Positions 27,001-36,182 are shown, counted from the stretch's first letter. The stretch: 54,827 bases of DNA from Desulfohalobiaceae bacterium S24 (GCA_011389765.1 JAABTT010000016.1:1-54827), one strand, 5' to 3'. Notes: generated from the letters alone by a model not told the origin. Made by a program: numbers and translations.

Positions 27001-27276
27001 GGCGGCACAGGCCTGAACCTGACCTCGGCCGACTATGTCATCCATTACGATCCCTGGTGGAATCCGGCTGTTGAAAGTCAGGCCACGGACCGGACCCACC
27101 GCATCGGGCAGACCAAAAAGGTCTTTTCCTACAAGATGATCACCGAGAACAGCGTGGAGGAAAAAATCCTCAAGCTGCAGGAAGAGAAAAAAGGGGTGGC
27201 CGACGCCATCATCCCGGGCCAGGATCAGTGGAAATCCCTGACCCGCAACGACTTGGAATCGCTGTTCGAAATATAG
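24064..27276 (+). CDS. SWIM zinc-finger SNF2-family helicase
   Basis: A 1070-residue protein predicted to translocate on double-stranded DNA or displace bound protein. The N-terminus has a SWIM zinc finger (Cys81, Cys83, Cys91, His93), followed by a long bacterial SNF2-associated region (about 100-600) and a helicase core: ADEMGLGKTLQTL (about 631-643), LDEAQNIKN (about 730), CLSGTPIENN, and the C-terminal lobe with SLKAGGTGLNL and THRIGQ (about 1010). This domain order is the common bacterial SWIM-SNF2 type (HepA/RapA-like core, but not RapA). ATG 24064 is chosen because GGAGG lies about 10 bases upstream; the frame is open to 23971. Its role is unknown. Confidence 0.93.
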   Translation: MTSPEETKLQRITKEFLEDNIPEYILEKSRDLINSHGVQNLKIAQHDDSWDLSGRIQSDDFQVYNPEVSLNIREGTTHFICNCPDSFTGICPHVGAALVEFMHSLEKDQPETELPPKVDWRQIFRPFFTSTPEPEAGNNYLIFRFYPEPGRLQVALFRARQNKSGLSKVQSPITLNHLIEHPEWSETSPTLPVLAQQLGHYLDYYGHRVEIPPGLLNWFLSTVKDEPYLFWEDSEQPVGVENQNIRLGLKPKISDQGLVFDILLSQEDKAPFSISDQEVYFFGRLPLWVLWQKKFHPVFTSLNSELIQKLVHSPPVIPKSDLSEFLDRVWTKIPASNIYGQDEFLEVMKPIFVQARFNPKLFLNEEGSLLTIEIQNVYETEHGEVTLQGPNPDFQTGSYQFDNKSFLIRREQDREKELLNTLTEMHFQSRNNSVWFLEPEEAINFLLDNYPSLVEQYRIYGEQSLSKYKVRHSVPKVVATVEKDEEDTNWFDLNVSVEYDNQRISIEKIWKAWTQGKRYVQLKDGSYSSLPESWLKKMGHKLRAMGMDMDKPLKKKFQKYEAPVLENLLEDMPEAQTDSFWNTLKEKINNFDQIQQLDKPAGLNATLRPYQLEGLSYMNFLYEYGFGGILADEMGLGKTLQTLALLQHFKNKGKSGGPALIIVPTSVLPNWQREVTKFTPGMKQLIIYGSKRDHLFKEIPACDLVITTYALLRRDLEDLNKYDFRAVILDEAQNIKNPNTITARSVRKLKTGFKICLSGTPIENNLLELWSLFEFLMPGFLGSQNGFQKGFVKPIKDGDEESMEYLRTRVKPFILRRTKSEVAKDLPPKVENVYYSALIEEQKELYASLAKKLREQVLEKVDQEGIAQSQMSILDALLKLRQICCHPRLLKLDIPGVTPNLPSGKFEAFKDLVTGIIDDGHKVLVFSQFVKMLHIIRSWLSMNKIPFAYLDGSSKDRFDQVDLFNNDPDIPIFLISLKAGGTGLNLTSADYVIHYDPWWNPAVESQATDRTHRIGQTKKVFSYKMITENSVEEKILKLQEEKKGVADAIIPGQDQWKSLTRNDLESLFEI

Positions 27277-27308
27277 AAGTTCTCCGGCCCGAGCGGGCCG
27301 GAGAACTT
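27277..27308 (+). terminator. Perfect 14-bp hairpin after the SNF2 helicase gene
   Basis: AAGTTCTCCGGCCC, a GAGC loop and GGGCCGGAGAACTT form a perfect 14-bp GC-rich stem immediately after the stop codon. It lacks a strong U-tract (TTCCAGCAAATTTT follows), but a stem this stable probably ends or protects the transcript before the T6SS locus. Confidence 0.65.
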
Positions 27309-27339
27309 CCAGCAAATTTTGAAATTCTCCATTTCAGAC

Positions 27340-27368
27340 TTGACAGGCTTTTTCTTATAGCATATTGG
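27340..27368 (+). promoter_or_regulatory. Candidate promoter of the T6SS locus
   Basis: TTGACA (27340-27345) lies 17 bases before TATTGG (27363-27368), or 15 bases before CATATT (27361-27366). The -35 is perfect and the -10 weak, which would fit an activated promoter. It sits between the helicase hairpin and tssJ. No sigma54-type GG...GC pair was found. Confidence 0.4.
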
Positions 27369-27416
27369 AAAGGTGATTTTTTTAAACAATATTGAAAAAA
27401 TTGCCTTCCCTTATCC

Positions 27417-27896
27417 ATGAAGCGCTGCCCTCCCGTTTTCATCTATTGCCTCTTGCTGCTTGTCCTTGTCGGCACGCTCAGTTCCTGCGGCCTCGGAACA
27501 AGGGTCCGCTCTTTATTCGGCCAAAAAGTCACCCTCCGGATCGAAATTGCGGAAAAGGCCAATGTAGACTCCCCTGTGGCCGTGGACTTTTTGTATGTCT
27601 TTGATGAAGCCCTTCTTCAAGAACTTTTGAAGCTTCCGGCAAAGGAATGGTTCGCCCAAAAGGGCCAATACAAGAGAGACTATCCGGAAGATTCCGGTTT
27701 TCGAGTCTGGGAGTGGGAATGGGTTCCCGGCCAAAAGGTTCCGGAAATCAAGCTGCCCTTGAACCCACGGACCGAAGCCGGAATCCTCTATGTCCTCTAT
27801 TCCGAACCCGGCGCTTTCCGGGCAAAAATTCTGGCCAACGAGAGCCTCGAAATTCATCTTCTTGAAAAAGAATTCCAGGTCGGCCCGCTGGAATAA
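27417..27896 (+). CDS. tssJ: T6SS outer-membrane lipoprotein TssJ
   Basis: Predicted outer-membrane lipoprotein that holds the TssM periplasmic domain and completes the TssJLM membrane complex. The 159-residue product starts with a lipoprotein signal peptide ending in the lipobox LSSC (Cys near residue 24), then a beta-rich domain of the transthyretin-like TssJ type (VTLRIEIAEKANVDSPVAVD...). Sequence similarity to TssJ is weak, as is usual for the family; the call rests on the lipobox, size, predicted fold and its position directly before tssK, tssL and tssM. It is the first gene of the locus. Confidence 0.8.
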   Translation: MKRCPPVFIYCLLLLVLVGTLSSCGLGTRVRSLFGQKVTLRIEIAEKANVDSPVAVDFLYVFDEALLQELLKLPAKEWFAQKGQYKRDYPEDSGFRVWEWEWVPGQKVPEIKLPLNPRTEAGILYVLYSEPGAFRAKILANESLEIHLLEKEFQVGPLE

Positions 27897-27927
27897 AACT
27901 GTTTTTTTTTTAATTGGGAAGCCGTGT

Positions 27928-29259
27928 ATGATCCACGCCCGACATATTCCTGAGGCGATTCAATGGCACGAGGGAATGCTCCTGGCACCGCAGCATTTTC
28001 AACAATCCTCTCTTCGTCAGGAAGAATTGCTGCATTACCATTCCATGCTCCTCGCCCCGTTTCACTGGGGCATCCGCCGCCTGAGATACGACCAGGACTT
28101 GCTGCTCAACGGCGTTCTCAGAATCCTGGACCTTGAAGCGGTCATGCCGGACGGCCTGGTCGTGGCCCATCCTCACGGGGACGGCGATGATCTTGAAATC
28201 GACCTGCAGGATTTTCTCGAGGAGATGAAAAACAGGCCGATTCAAGTCTTCCTGGCGGTCCCGGCCAGAAAACTCGCTGCGCCCACCATGAAAGGAGACC
28301 TCCCCCGCTACGACTCTGTGGAAGGGGGGCCGGTACTCGATGAAAACGCTCTGGACAACGAACTGAGCATTCCGCGGATCAGGCCGAAGCTGCATCTTTT
28401 TCTCGACGACTCCCCCTCCCGGAAGTATGTTTATCTTCCGCTGCTCAAACTCATCCTTGCCAACGAGACCATTACCCCTACCCGATTTGTACCGCCTTCC
28501 TTGAGAGTATCCACTGATTCGTCCCTGGGAGAGATGTGTCGAACCATCGCTGTTTTGCTCCGCCATAAGGCCATTTACCTGTCTGAAAAAATGCTCTCCC
28601 CGTCCGTTGTCCGAAAGGGCCCCATGCTTTTCGAGACCCGCTTGATGATTCACGGCCTGGTGGCGGGCCTGCCTCACTTCGAGGCCCTGTTGAACAGCAA
28701 CGCCGCCCATCCCTACGCGGTGTATCTCTCCCTCTGCTCCGTTGCCGGCCAGATAGCTTCACTCGGTGGAGGCTTTATTCCGCCTGTCCTTCCCGCTTAC
28801 GATCACAACGATCTCCAGCGTTCCTTTGAACGGATCAAAGAGTATATTTACAAGATGATCGAAGAAGGCATCCTTGTCTCCCACACCCCGATTCCTTTCG
28901 ACTTTGAAGAAGGCACCTTCAGCCTTGTTCTCGAGCCGGAATGGATAAGACGATCCCTGGTGATCGGCGCCAGGACCAGGCCCGGAATGACGGAAGAAGA
29001 AATGGTCCTCTGGCTGGAAAAGGCCCTGATAGGCTCACAATCCAAGATAGAAAACCTGAAAGGCAAACGGGTCCTTGGGGCGCAGCGCAAGAGAATCGAC
29101 TCCGAAGGCGATCTCATGCCCACGCGGGGCTCATGCCTGTTCTCTATCGATGCGGACCCTGCACTGATCCAGCCGCACGACCGCCTGGAAATACTCAATC
29201 TGTCCGACCCAAGCGGGCAAAAAGGACCGGGTGAGATTGTTCTGTATTTGAAAAACTGA
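27928..29259 (+). CDS. tssK: T6SS baseplate-membrane connector TssK
   Basis: Connects the TssEFG baseplate wedges to the TssL/TssM membrane complex. The 443-residue protein begins with the family signature WHEGMLLAPQHFQQ (residues 11-24) and has the usual length of about 440-450. ATG 27928 is chosen over an upstream open frame that overlaps tssJ because it starts directly before the conserved N-terminus and is preceded by GGGAAG. The gap to tssJ is 31 bases and to tssL 24 bases. Confidence 0.96.
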   Translation: MIHARHIPEAIQWHEGMLLAPQHFQQSSLRQEELLHYHSMLLAPFHWGIRRLRYDQDLLLNGVLRILDLEAVMPDGLVVAHPHGDGDDLEIDLQDFLEEMKNRPIQVFLAVPARKLAAPTMKGDLPRYDSVEGGPVLDENALDNELSIPRIRPKLHLFLDDSPSRKYVYLPLLKLILANETITPTRFVPPSLRVSTDSSLGEMCRTIAVLLRHKAIYLSEKMLSPSVVRKGPMLFETRLMIHGLVAGLPHFEALLNSNAAHPYAVYLSLCSVAGQIASLGGGFIPPVLPAYDHNDLQRSFERIKEYIYKMIEEGILVSHTPIPFDFEEGTFSLVLEPEWIRRSLVIGARTRPGMTEEEMVLWLEKALIGSQSKIENLKGKRVLGAQRKRIDSEGDLMPTRGSCLFSIDADPALIQPHDRLEILNLSDPSGQKGPGEIVLYLKN

Positions 29260-29283
29260 GTTGCAAACTTCTGAAATGCTTTT

Positions 29284-30054
29284 ATGAATCCTGACCCCGC
29301 AGCCTATTCCCTGTGTTTCAGGGATTTTCAAGAATTCTACTCCGAAGTGCTCCGCTTCAAACAATCCCTGGCGCCTCGAGAGCAGGGGACGGACTTGATC
29401 CCGAATGGAGCCCGGGCCGGCGAGGAAGGTATCACCCCCCAGTATGTCAATCAGAAACTCCTGACGGTTTTACAGCGTCAAGCCCTGGAAGCGAGCCGGC
29501 GCGGAGGGGAATACGGGTCTATCTATTACAAAGAAGCCCAGTACATTATGGCCGCTCTCGGCGATGAAATTTTTCTGCATCTGAACTGGCCGGGCCAGGA
29601 GGAATGGAAATCCCTTCTTTTGGAATACAAACTTTTCGGCACCCACAGCGCAGGCGAGCTGTTTTTTCATAAAATCGACACGCTCTTATCCGAGCGGGAT
29701 GCATCCTTCAACGAAATCGCCCTGCTCTACTTATCGGCTCTGGGGCTTGGTTTTCAAGGCAAATTCCGCGGCAGCGACGACAGTGAAGAGCTCAAACGCT
29801 ACCGGCAGAAACTCTACGCCTTTGTCAACCATCAAGACCCTCGCCTGGATCTTACCTCCAAAGCGCTTTTCCCCGAAGCCTACAGGCACACTCTGGAAGA
29901 GGGAACGCCGCGGAAACTCCCGTATGTAAAAAAATGGGCGACCATCCTGGGCCTCATAACGCTCTTTTTCCTTGTGACATCGCACATTCTCTGGATCAAC
30001 TTAAGCGAAGAACTTGAGGTGATCGTTCAAAAAATCCTGACCCGCGGTTCATAA
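29284..30054 (+). CDS. tssL: T6SS inner-membrane protein TssL (DotU family)
   Basis: Inner-membrane partner of TssM that contacts the baseplate from the cytoplasm. The 256-residue protein has the helical DotU/IcmH cytoplasmic domain (YIMAALGDEIFL, KLFGTHSAGELFF, YLSALGLGFQGKFRG) and one transmembrane helix near the C-terminus (about 216-236). Only about 20 residues follow it, so there is no OmpA-like or other peptidoglycan-binding extension. The cell-wall anchor must then be supplied by another protein. Confidence 0.95.
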   Translation: MNPDPAAYSLCFRDFQEFYSEVLRFKQSLAPREQGTDLIPNGARAGEEGITPQYVNQKLLTVLQRQALEASRRGGEYGSIYYKEAQYIMAALGDEIFLHLNWPGQEEWKSLLLEYKLFGTHSAGELFFHKIDTLLSERDASFNEIALLYLSALGLGFQGKFRGSDDSEELKRYRQKLYAFVNHQDPRLDLTSKALFPEAYRHTLEEGTPRKLPYVKKWATILGLITLFFLVTSHILWINLSEELEVIVQKILTRGS

Positions 30055-30102
30055 ACCACGGAACATCAAACAGGCTTTCTTTGTAGATACGATCCTTATG
30101 CC

Positions 30103-33100
30103 ATGAATGGTCCGGCAGCTTTTTTGCACATGATGACTCCCTATTTCACCGAAATCCTGATCGCCCTCTTGATCGGCATTGTTCTGGTCGTCATCTGCAT
30201 TTTCCTGATTCTGCGCGCTTCTCGAAAAGCCCCGAAAACCTCCCCCAAAGAACACGATCCGTCCCCCAAAGAAGCGGCGCCTTCTGAAGAGGAGAGACCT
30301 GAGAGCCCCTCAAAATTTCCGCGGCTGAATCTCAGCCGATCCTTCCGCCAGGCCCTGCGGGTACTGCGGCAGAATGTCACGGGGGGGAATTACCGCTACA
30401 AAATACCCTGGTTTCTGATCATCGGTGAAACCGGGGCCGGCAAGACCACGATTTTAGATAATACAGGCCTGGAGGCCTTCACCGAACAGACGGGCCCGGA
30501 CCCGGATGCCCTCTGCTCCTGGCATTTTTTCGATCAGGGGGTTGTGCTCGATCTCAAGGGCCTTGCGCTCCAGGCTGAAAACACAAAAATCCGGGATGCA
30601 GGCTCCTGGCCCTATTTTCTCAGGCTGCTTCTCAAACACCGACCGGAACGTCCCCTTGACGGCATCGTCATCACGCTTCCCGCCTCGGATCTCTTCGGAC
30701 CTGAGACCGAGACAGCCGAGCGTCTGCATCGCATCAACCGCAGGGCATCCCGGATGTACGACCGCATCTGGAAAGCCCAAAAAACCCTTGGGATGCGCTG
30801 CCCCATCTATATACTGATCAGCAAATGCGATCAGATTCCCGGTTTCCGGGATCTTTGCCGGGTCCTCCCCGAGCATCTCCAGGATCAGATGTTCGGATGG
30901 TCCAATCCTTATGCCCTGGATACAGCCTACACCCCCAACTGTGTCCCCGAAGCCTTCCAGAACCTGAACGCAGAGCTTCGGTACCTGCAAAGCGAGCTCT
31001 TTGCCTATGGGGCGGATGTCCGGGAAAGCGACGGGATTTTTGTTTTTCCAGCCCATTTTCAGAGTATGACTGAATCGATCCAGACTTACCTGGATCGTTT
31101 ATTCAAGCAAAGCGCCTACCATGAGTCCTTTTTGTTCCGCGGAATCTTTTTCTGCGGGCCGGGTGAAGCGAGGCAAAGCGATTTTTCAAAACAATCCATC
31201 TGTTTTTTAAAGGATCTTTTCAAGAAAAAAATATTTGCCGAGTCCGGTCTGGCCCGGCCGGCCAGAAAGCAATTTCTCAACAGAAACAGGGCGATCCTCG
31301 CGATCCAGGCGGCGGCCGTCCTGCTGATCCTCATCTGGGGGGTCGGCCTCTGGTGGTCCGCAAGCTCTATTTCCCAGGACAAAAACGCCCTCTTGCCGAC
31401 CCTGAAAAACATCAACAGCGGTTTGGAAGTGATCGAAGACAAAGCCAGAGTGGATCAACATTTTTTCACCAAGGAGACAATGAATCTCGTCAATGGGATG
31501 AACAGGACCACGCTGTCTGATTTCAGCACCCTTTTCATGCCTTTTTCCTGGATCGACCCCTTGAAGGAAGATACCGTCAATGCCCTGGCCATTGCCTATG
31601 ACAAGTTTTTCATGAAATCTCTGCTGCTGAAAACCCAGGACAAGGCCCGCAAACTCGTTTCCGCAAGCCCGGATCTTTCCGCCGCCGCACCACAGACCCC
31701 GGGAGATGCCCCACCTGTCCAACAAACCAAGACCTTCATGGCCCTTCAGGACTACGTGTCCGGGATCAGAGAGCTGGAGAAGCATGCCGATACCTACAAT
31801 CTCATCCAAAGATCCCATGGAGAAGGCCTTGTTGACGACTTGTCGGAGCTCACCAGGTACCTCTTTGACCAGGAACTTCCGCAGGAATTTTATGGTTTTT
31901 ACCTGCTGTACAGAGACGCGCTGGCCCGGCATGCAGGCCGGACCCTCAGCCTGCAGCCCTATGAACAAGCGGCGAAAGCCCGTCTGGAGGACCTCTTTCA
32001 GCACCTGTACCATCAACTTTTCGAATCCAATCCGGTTTCCGCCTACCTGGCCATCCTGTCCATTCAACTGGAAAACTTCGCCGGTCAGAGCCGCAGCGCT
32101 CTCAAGGACAGAGAGGCCATTCAAAATATTTTGAAAACCATAGAGCAAAGCAGCCGTGTTCTGTCCGATCCCGAACTGGCCTGGATCACCAGCAATCACC
32201 TGGAACTCGGCAGCGCCTTTTCCCGGCTCCTCACGCAAATCGATCAATCCGAACTTCTCGGCCGGGACATCAGGATCAAGATGGAAAAAGCTGGAGAAAA
32301 GGGCTTAAAAAAATTGCAGTTTCAGCTGAGACTCGCCCGGGCGCCACTCACCGGCCCTCTCCTGTATCAGGACAACGGGGAAATTGCCCTTATTTTTTCT
32401 GAAAACCTCGTCCAGCTCGCAGATGAGTTCAAGACGCTTTTGAAGCAGGAATTCATGGTCTTTGAGCCCGAGAGAAGCACCAGCTTGAGAGTACCTGAGG
32501 GCATGCGCTTTATCTGGAACATCCCCCTGCTGGAAGAAGCGGTCGCACAGATCGCTCCCTATGAGAACTTCATCCGGCAGGGATTGAAAGGATTCCCCAA
32601 CGACCTCCGGTCGCTCATCAAGAGCACGGCCAAGGACTCCTTCAACCAGAGCCTGCTGCATCTTCTCCAAGACGCCCAGAGCACGAGCACGGCCTCCGGC
32701 CGCATGCTGAGCCAGCCCAGGGAAGCGGACCTGCGTCTTGAGATCGACAACTTCAAGGAAGCCGCCAAACTTCTGGATCGATTGCTGGTGGCTTTTGAAC
32801 GTCTGGGGCTGGTGAACCTCTATCTCAATTTGTCTGAAATCGTCGGCCTGCAGGCATCAACCCTCTTGAATGCTGTTGATCTGCTTTTCAAAAATCAAAG
32901 TTTTTACACTGTCAAAGACGGCGACCTGGCCTGGTGGGACGGAAACGCCCCCCTGTCCTTCATGGCCTATGAAGTCGGGGACATGGAAGAACTCCGCTAC
33001 TATCTCGATCTGCAGAGAAAACGGGCTCAGCACCTGGCCTATAACTTCGCAGAACCCATTGTCGCTTTTTTCATGAATCGTTCTTTTCCCGAAGGTCAGA

Positions 33101-34185
33101 GCCAGACCCGGCTCTTTTCCAAATGGGAGCGCATTCTTTCCGCCCTGAATGAATACGAGAACAAGCAGCCGAACAATCCCATTACCAACCTTGAACGATT
33201 GATCCTTTTCGAGATGCACACGGTCAATGCCGACAATTATCAGGACGTCCTACCCCAGGGCTGTCCAGGCCGACCTTCCGGAGATTTTTTCATCCAAACC
33301 CGAAACACGCTCTGCCGAATGATTGTTGAACGCTCCCAGTGGCTCACCGCACAAAAGATTCAACAAAATTATCAGGATATTCAAACCTATTTCAATGATC
33401 ATCTTGCCGGGAAGTTCCCTTTTGCACCCGCCGAAACAGCAGAACAGGGACAGGAAGCCGATCCGGAAGCCGTCAGGGGCTTCTTCAAACTGCTGGGGGG
33501 CATGCCTGAATCCGGGCTGCATATCCTGAAAAAACATGAGTATTTCGGCTTGTCCGGGGAGAAAGTCTGGGACTTCCTGGATGCCTCCGACGCATTGGGC
33601 GATTTCTTTGCCCCGTTTTTGCCGGCCGACAGTGAAGAGCGCAGGGGGGAGAAGCTGCCGGTCTATGATTTTCAAGTCGATTTGCGCGTCAATCCCGACT
33701 TTGAGCAAGGCGGCCAACGCATTATTGAGTGGCTTCTGACCGTAGGCGGGCAGGAATTCACCCGGCAGGACGAGAGCGGGCTCGGACGTTGGCGTTTTGG
33801 CGAACCCGTCAGCCTCACACTGCGCTGGGCCAAGGATTCTCCGGTGTATCCCAAAAAACCCGAAGGCGGCAGCCGGGTCAGCATCGATGACCGGACCCTT
33901 GTCTATAATTTCACGGACAAATGGTCCCTGCTCCGGCTTTTACGCGGACACTCCGGGGCGCCGGAAGACTTTCCCGGCCTTGTCGATCCGAAGCCGCACA
34001 CCTTGAAATTTCAGTTTGAAAACGATCATGACCGGCTCTACCCAGTGGGAAGCAAGGCCGCGCAAACCAGGGTCTATATCCGGATCACCCTGCTCATGCC
34101 CGATGAAAAACAAAGGACAAAACTGATCCTTCCGGAGCGCTTTCCGGAATACGCGCCGCAATTGGAACTCAATGCCGCAGACTGA
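30103..34185 (+). CDS. tssM: T6SS inner-membrane protein TssM (IcmF family)
   Basis: Large core of the membrane complex, spanning from the cytoplasm through the periplasm to TssJ. The 1360-residue protein has one N-terminal hydrophobic segment (about 14-40), a cytoplasmic NTPase-like domain with an intact Walker A GETGAGKTTILDN (about 108-120), a transmembrane segment near 395-420 and a long periplasmic part ending in a beta-rich C-terminal domain. Most family members have two N-terminal helices; only one is obvious here. Length is somewhat above the usual 1100-1300. An ATG at 30130 is an alternative start; neither has a strong ribosome site. Confidence 0.96.
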   Translation: MNGPAAFLHMMTPYFTEILIALLIGIVLVVICIFLILRASRKAPKTSPKEHDPSPKEAAPSEEERPESPSKFPRLNLSRSFRQALRVLRQNVTGGNYRYKIPWFLIIGETGAGKTTILDNTGLEAFTEQTGPDPDALCSWHFFDQGVVLDLKGLALQAENTKIRDAGSWPYFLRLLLKHRPERPLDGIVITLPASDLFGPETETAERLHRINRRASRMYDRIWKAQKTLGMRCPIYILISKCDQIPGFRDLCRVLPEHLQDQMFGWSNPYALDTAYTPNCVPEAFQNLNAELRYLQSELFAYGADVRESDGIFVFPAHFQSMTESIQTYLDRLFKQSAYHESFLFRGIFFCGPGEARQSDFSKQSICFLKDLFKKKIFAESGLARPARKQFLNRNRAILAIQAAAVLLILIWGVGLWWSASSISQDKNALLPTLKNINSGLEVIEDKARVDQHFFTKETMNLVNGMNRTTLSDFSTLFMPFSWIDPLKEDTVNALAIAYDKFFMKSLLLKTQDKARKLVSASPDLSAAAPQTPGDAPPVQQTKTFMALQDYVSGIRELEKHADTYNLIQRSHGEGLVDDLSELTRYLFDQELPQEFYGFYLLYRDALARHAGRTLSLQPYEQAAKARLEDLFQHLYHQLFESNPVSAYLAILSIQLENFAGQSRSALKDREAIQNILKTIEQSSRVLSDPELAWITSNHLELGSAFSRLLTQIDQSELLGRDIRIKMEKAGEKGLKKLQFQLRLARAPLTGPLLYQDNGEIALIFSENLVQLADEFKTLLKQEFMVFEPERSTSLRVPEGMRFIWNIPLLEEAVAQIAPYENFIRQGLKGFPNDLRSLIKSTAKDSFNQSLLHLLQDAQSTSTASGRMLSQPREADLRLEIDNFKEAAKLLDRLLVAFERLGLVNLYLNLSEIVGLQASTLLNAVDLLFKNQSFYTVKDGDLAWWDGNAPLSFMAYEVGDMEELRYYLDLQRKRAQHLAYNFAEPIVAFFMNRSFPEGQSQTRLFSKWERILSALNEYENKQPNNPITNLERLILFEMHTVNADNYQDVLPQGCPGRPSGDFFIQTRNTLCRMIVERSQWLTAQKIQQNYQDIQTYFNDHLAGKFPFAPAETAEQGQEADPEAVRGFFKLLGGMPESGLHILKKHEYFGLSGEKVWDFLDASDALGDFFAPFLPADSEERRGEKLPVYDFQVDLRVNPDFEQGGQRIIEWLLTVGGQEFTRQDESGLGRWRFGEPVSLTLRWAKDSPVYPKKPEGGSRVSIDDRTLVYNFTDKWSLLRLLRGHSGAPEDFPGLVDPKPHTLKFQFENDHDRLYPVGSKAAQTRVYIRITLLMPDEKQRTKLILPERFPEYAPQLELNAAD

Positions 34186-34223
34186 TTTTATTCCCAGGAA
34201 CTCTTCATTAGCACGAGCAGACT

Positions 34224-35390
34224 ATGGATCATGAATACGATGAGCTGAAAACGAGCGAGGCTGATGCTTCCTTCAGGGGAGAGACGCCGGAGGCCGGCCG
34301 GGATGCCGATGAGCCCCTTCGAGAGATCAACAGCGGGCTCAGCAGTCTTGTCCAGCCCATACCTGGAGAAAATCCGGCGGGGATCAACCTCCGTTATGAG
34401 CCTATTTACGATCAGATTCAACAGGCGCGGGAGGAAGAGGCGGACCTGCCCCAGGGGGTCTGGGAGCGAAAACGGATCAAGGCGAACTGGAATACCGTCC
34501 GGGATCTGTGTGTACAGGCCCTGACGCAGCAATCCAAGGACCTGCAGGTCGCGGCCTGGCTTTTGGAAGCTTTGCTGCATCTCCATGGTTTTCTTGGACT
34601 CAAAACCGGCCTGATGATCATCAACGATCTGTGCCGGACTTTCTGGGAGCATCTGTATCCGGAGATAGAAGCAGGCGAGGACTATGAGTCCAGGTCTTCG
34701 CCCCTGATCTGGATCAATGAAAAACTTTTCCTGCTCCTGAAAATGGTCGAGATCACCAACCCCCAGTCGGAGAATGCCTTTGCGTACAGCTATGCTGACT
34801 GGGAAAGTGCGAACCACCTGGAAAAATTAGCCTTCAAAAATGAATCGGTCCTAGTCAAGGCGGAAGAGAAAGGCCGGGTCACCAAGGCCAAATTTTATGG
34901 CAGCGTTCTGTTCACCCCGCGAGATTTTTATGAAGGACAGACCCTCCTGTTGAGCGACAACTGTGCCTTGCTTGAGGAACTTGAAAACCACTGGGATAAA
35001 CAATGCGGCAATCAGGCGCCCAGTCTGAAACAGTTCAAAAGAACCCTCACTGACATTCAATTCCTTCTTGAGGACATCCTGGCCAAAAAAAGGAATGAAA
35101 ACGGGGTTTCCGAGGAAAGCCTCTCCGAGGATTCCCTGCGGGAAGGCGACCCGGAAAGCCGTGAGACCGGACGAAAACCGGTTGTGCATATCCGAAACCG
35201 GAGTGAGGCGTACCGGGTCCTGTCGGAAGCCGCGGATTACCTCATGCTCTACGAACCGCACAGCCCGACGCCCTATCTGGTAAAACGCGCCGTTTCCTGG
35301 GGAAGCATGTCTTTAAACGAGCTGCTGGGCGAACTTGTCAATGAGGAGCGGGACCTGCATCAGATCTACAAACTGCTCGGCATGATGTAG
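34224..35390 (+). CDS. tssA: T6SS protein TssA (ImpA N-terminal domain)
   Basis: Cap protein that primes and coordinates tail tube and sheath assembly. The 388-residue product has an ImpA-type N-terminal domain (about 35-190: IPGENPAGINLRYEPIYDQI, DLQVAAWLLEALLHLHGF, TFWEHLYPE) and a C-terminal segment EAYRVLSEAADYLMLYEPHS...YLVKRAV found in the shorter TssA class. The first 35 residues are acidic and not conserved. The gap to tssB is 154 bases, the largest inside the locus. Confidence 0.93.
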   Translation: MDHEYDELKTSEADASFRGETPEAGRDADEPLREINSGLSSLVQPIPGENPAGINLRYEPIYDQIQQAREEEADLPQGVWERKRIKANWNTVRDLCVQALTQQSKDLQVAAWLLEALLHLHGFLGLKTGLMIINDLCRTFWEHLYPEIEAGEDYESRSSPLIWINEKLFLLLKMVEITNPQSENAFAYSYADWESANHLEKLAFKNESVLVKAEEKGRVTKAKFYGSVLFTPRDFYEGQTLLLSDNCALLEELENHWDKQCGNQAPSLKQFKRTLTDIQFLLEDILAKKRNENGVSEESLSEDSLREGDPESRETGRKPVVHIRNRSEAYRVLSEAADYLMLYEPHSPTPYLVKRAVSWGSMSLNELLGELVNEERDLHQIYKLLGMM

Positions 35391-35544
35391 AGCCTGAACC
35401 GAAAAGCTCCTGCACTCGGAGACCTTCGTGATGCGGCACGCCCCGGAAAACAGGCCTTCAAGACAAAAGGAGGAACATACCTGAAAAAGTGCAGGATCCA
35501 CAGCTGAAATCCATTCAAAAACCCATTACCATCAGGAGGATTCT

Positions 35545-36126
35545 ATGGCGGAAAGTACGCAACACAAATTGGACCGTGTCCGGCCCCCGCGGGTGCATCT
35601 GACCTACGACGTAGAGGTAGGAGATGCGATTCAGCTCAAAGAGCTTCCCTTCATTGTCGGCATTCTGAGCGACCTGTCCGGATCGCCTGAAGAGCCCCTG
35701 CCCTTTGTCAAAGAACGGAAATTCACGGAGCTCGACCGTGACAACTTTAACGAGGTGCTGGCCTCCAGCAAACCGCGTCTGGCGCTCCGCGTGGACAACA
35801 AGCTCACGGACGACGACACCAAGCTCAATGCCGAGCTCACCTTCAGCGAGATAGACGATTTTAATCCCGTCCAGGTCATCAAGCAGATCGAACCCCTCCG
35901 GAAACTCTTTGAAGCCCGGCAACGCCTCTCGGATCTCATCGGCAAGCTTGACGGCAACGATACCTTGGAAAATATCCTCCAGGATGTCGTCAAAAACACC
36001 GAAGACCTCCAAAAATTGAAATCCGAATCAGCGGCATCCGCCGAAGCCGGCGAACAGGGCCTTGATGCGTCGGGCGGCGCTTCAGGTGCAGAATCGACGG
36101 AAGAACCGCCGGAAACAACTGAATAA
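35545..36126 (+). CDS. tssB: T6SS contractile sheath small subunit TssB
   Basis: Forms, with TssC, the contractile sheath around the Hcp tube. The 193-residue protein has the VipA/ImpB motifs (DRVRPPRVHLTYDVEVGDA, PFIVGILSDLSG, FTELDRDNF) and ends in a non-conserved acidic tail rich in Ala, Glu and Ser (about 165-193). CAGGAGG lies 5-6 bases before the ATG, one of the strongest ribosome sites in the locus, which fits the high copy number of the sheath. Confidence 0.97.
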   Translation: MAESTQHKLDRVRPPRVHLTYDVEVGDAIQLKELPFIVGILSDLSGSPEEPLPFVKERKFTELDRDNFNEVLASSKPRLALRVDNKLTDDDTKLNAELTFSEIDDFNPVQVIKQIEPLRKLFEARQRLSDLIGKLDGNDTLENILQDVVKNTEDLQKLKSESAASAEAGEQGLDASGGASGAESTEEPPETTE

Positions 36127-36182
36127 AATCTGGAGTATGTGCATTTATTGAATTCCTGGAGCATAGTTAAGGAGGAATCACT

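Noticed and set aside
26131..27315. 394-residue minus-strand open frame opposite the SNF2 helicase
   Set aside because: Lies fully over helicase motifs of the real gene and has no start signal.
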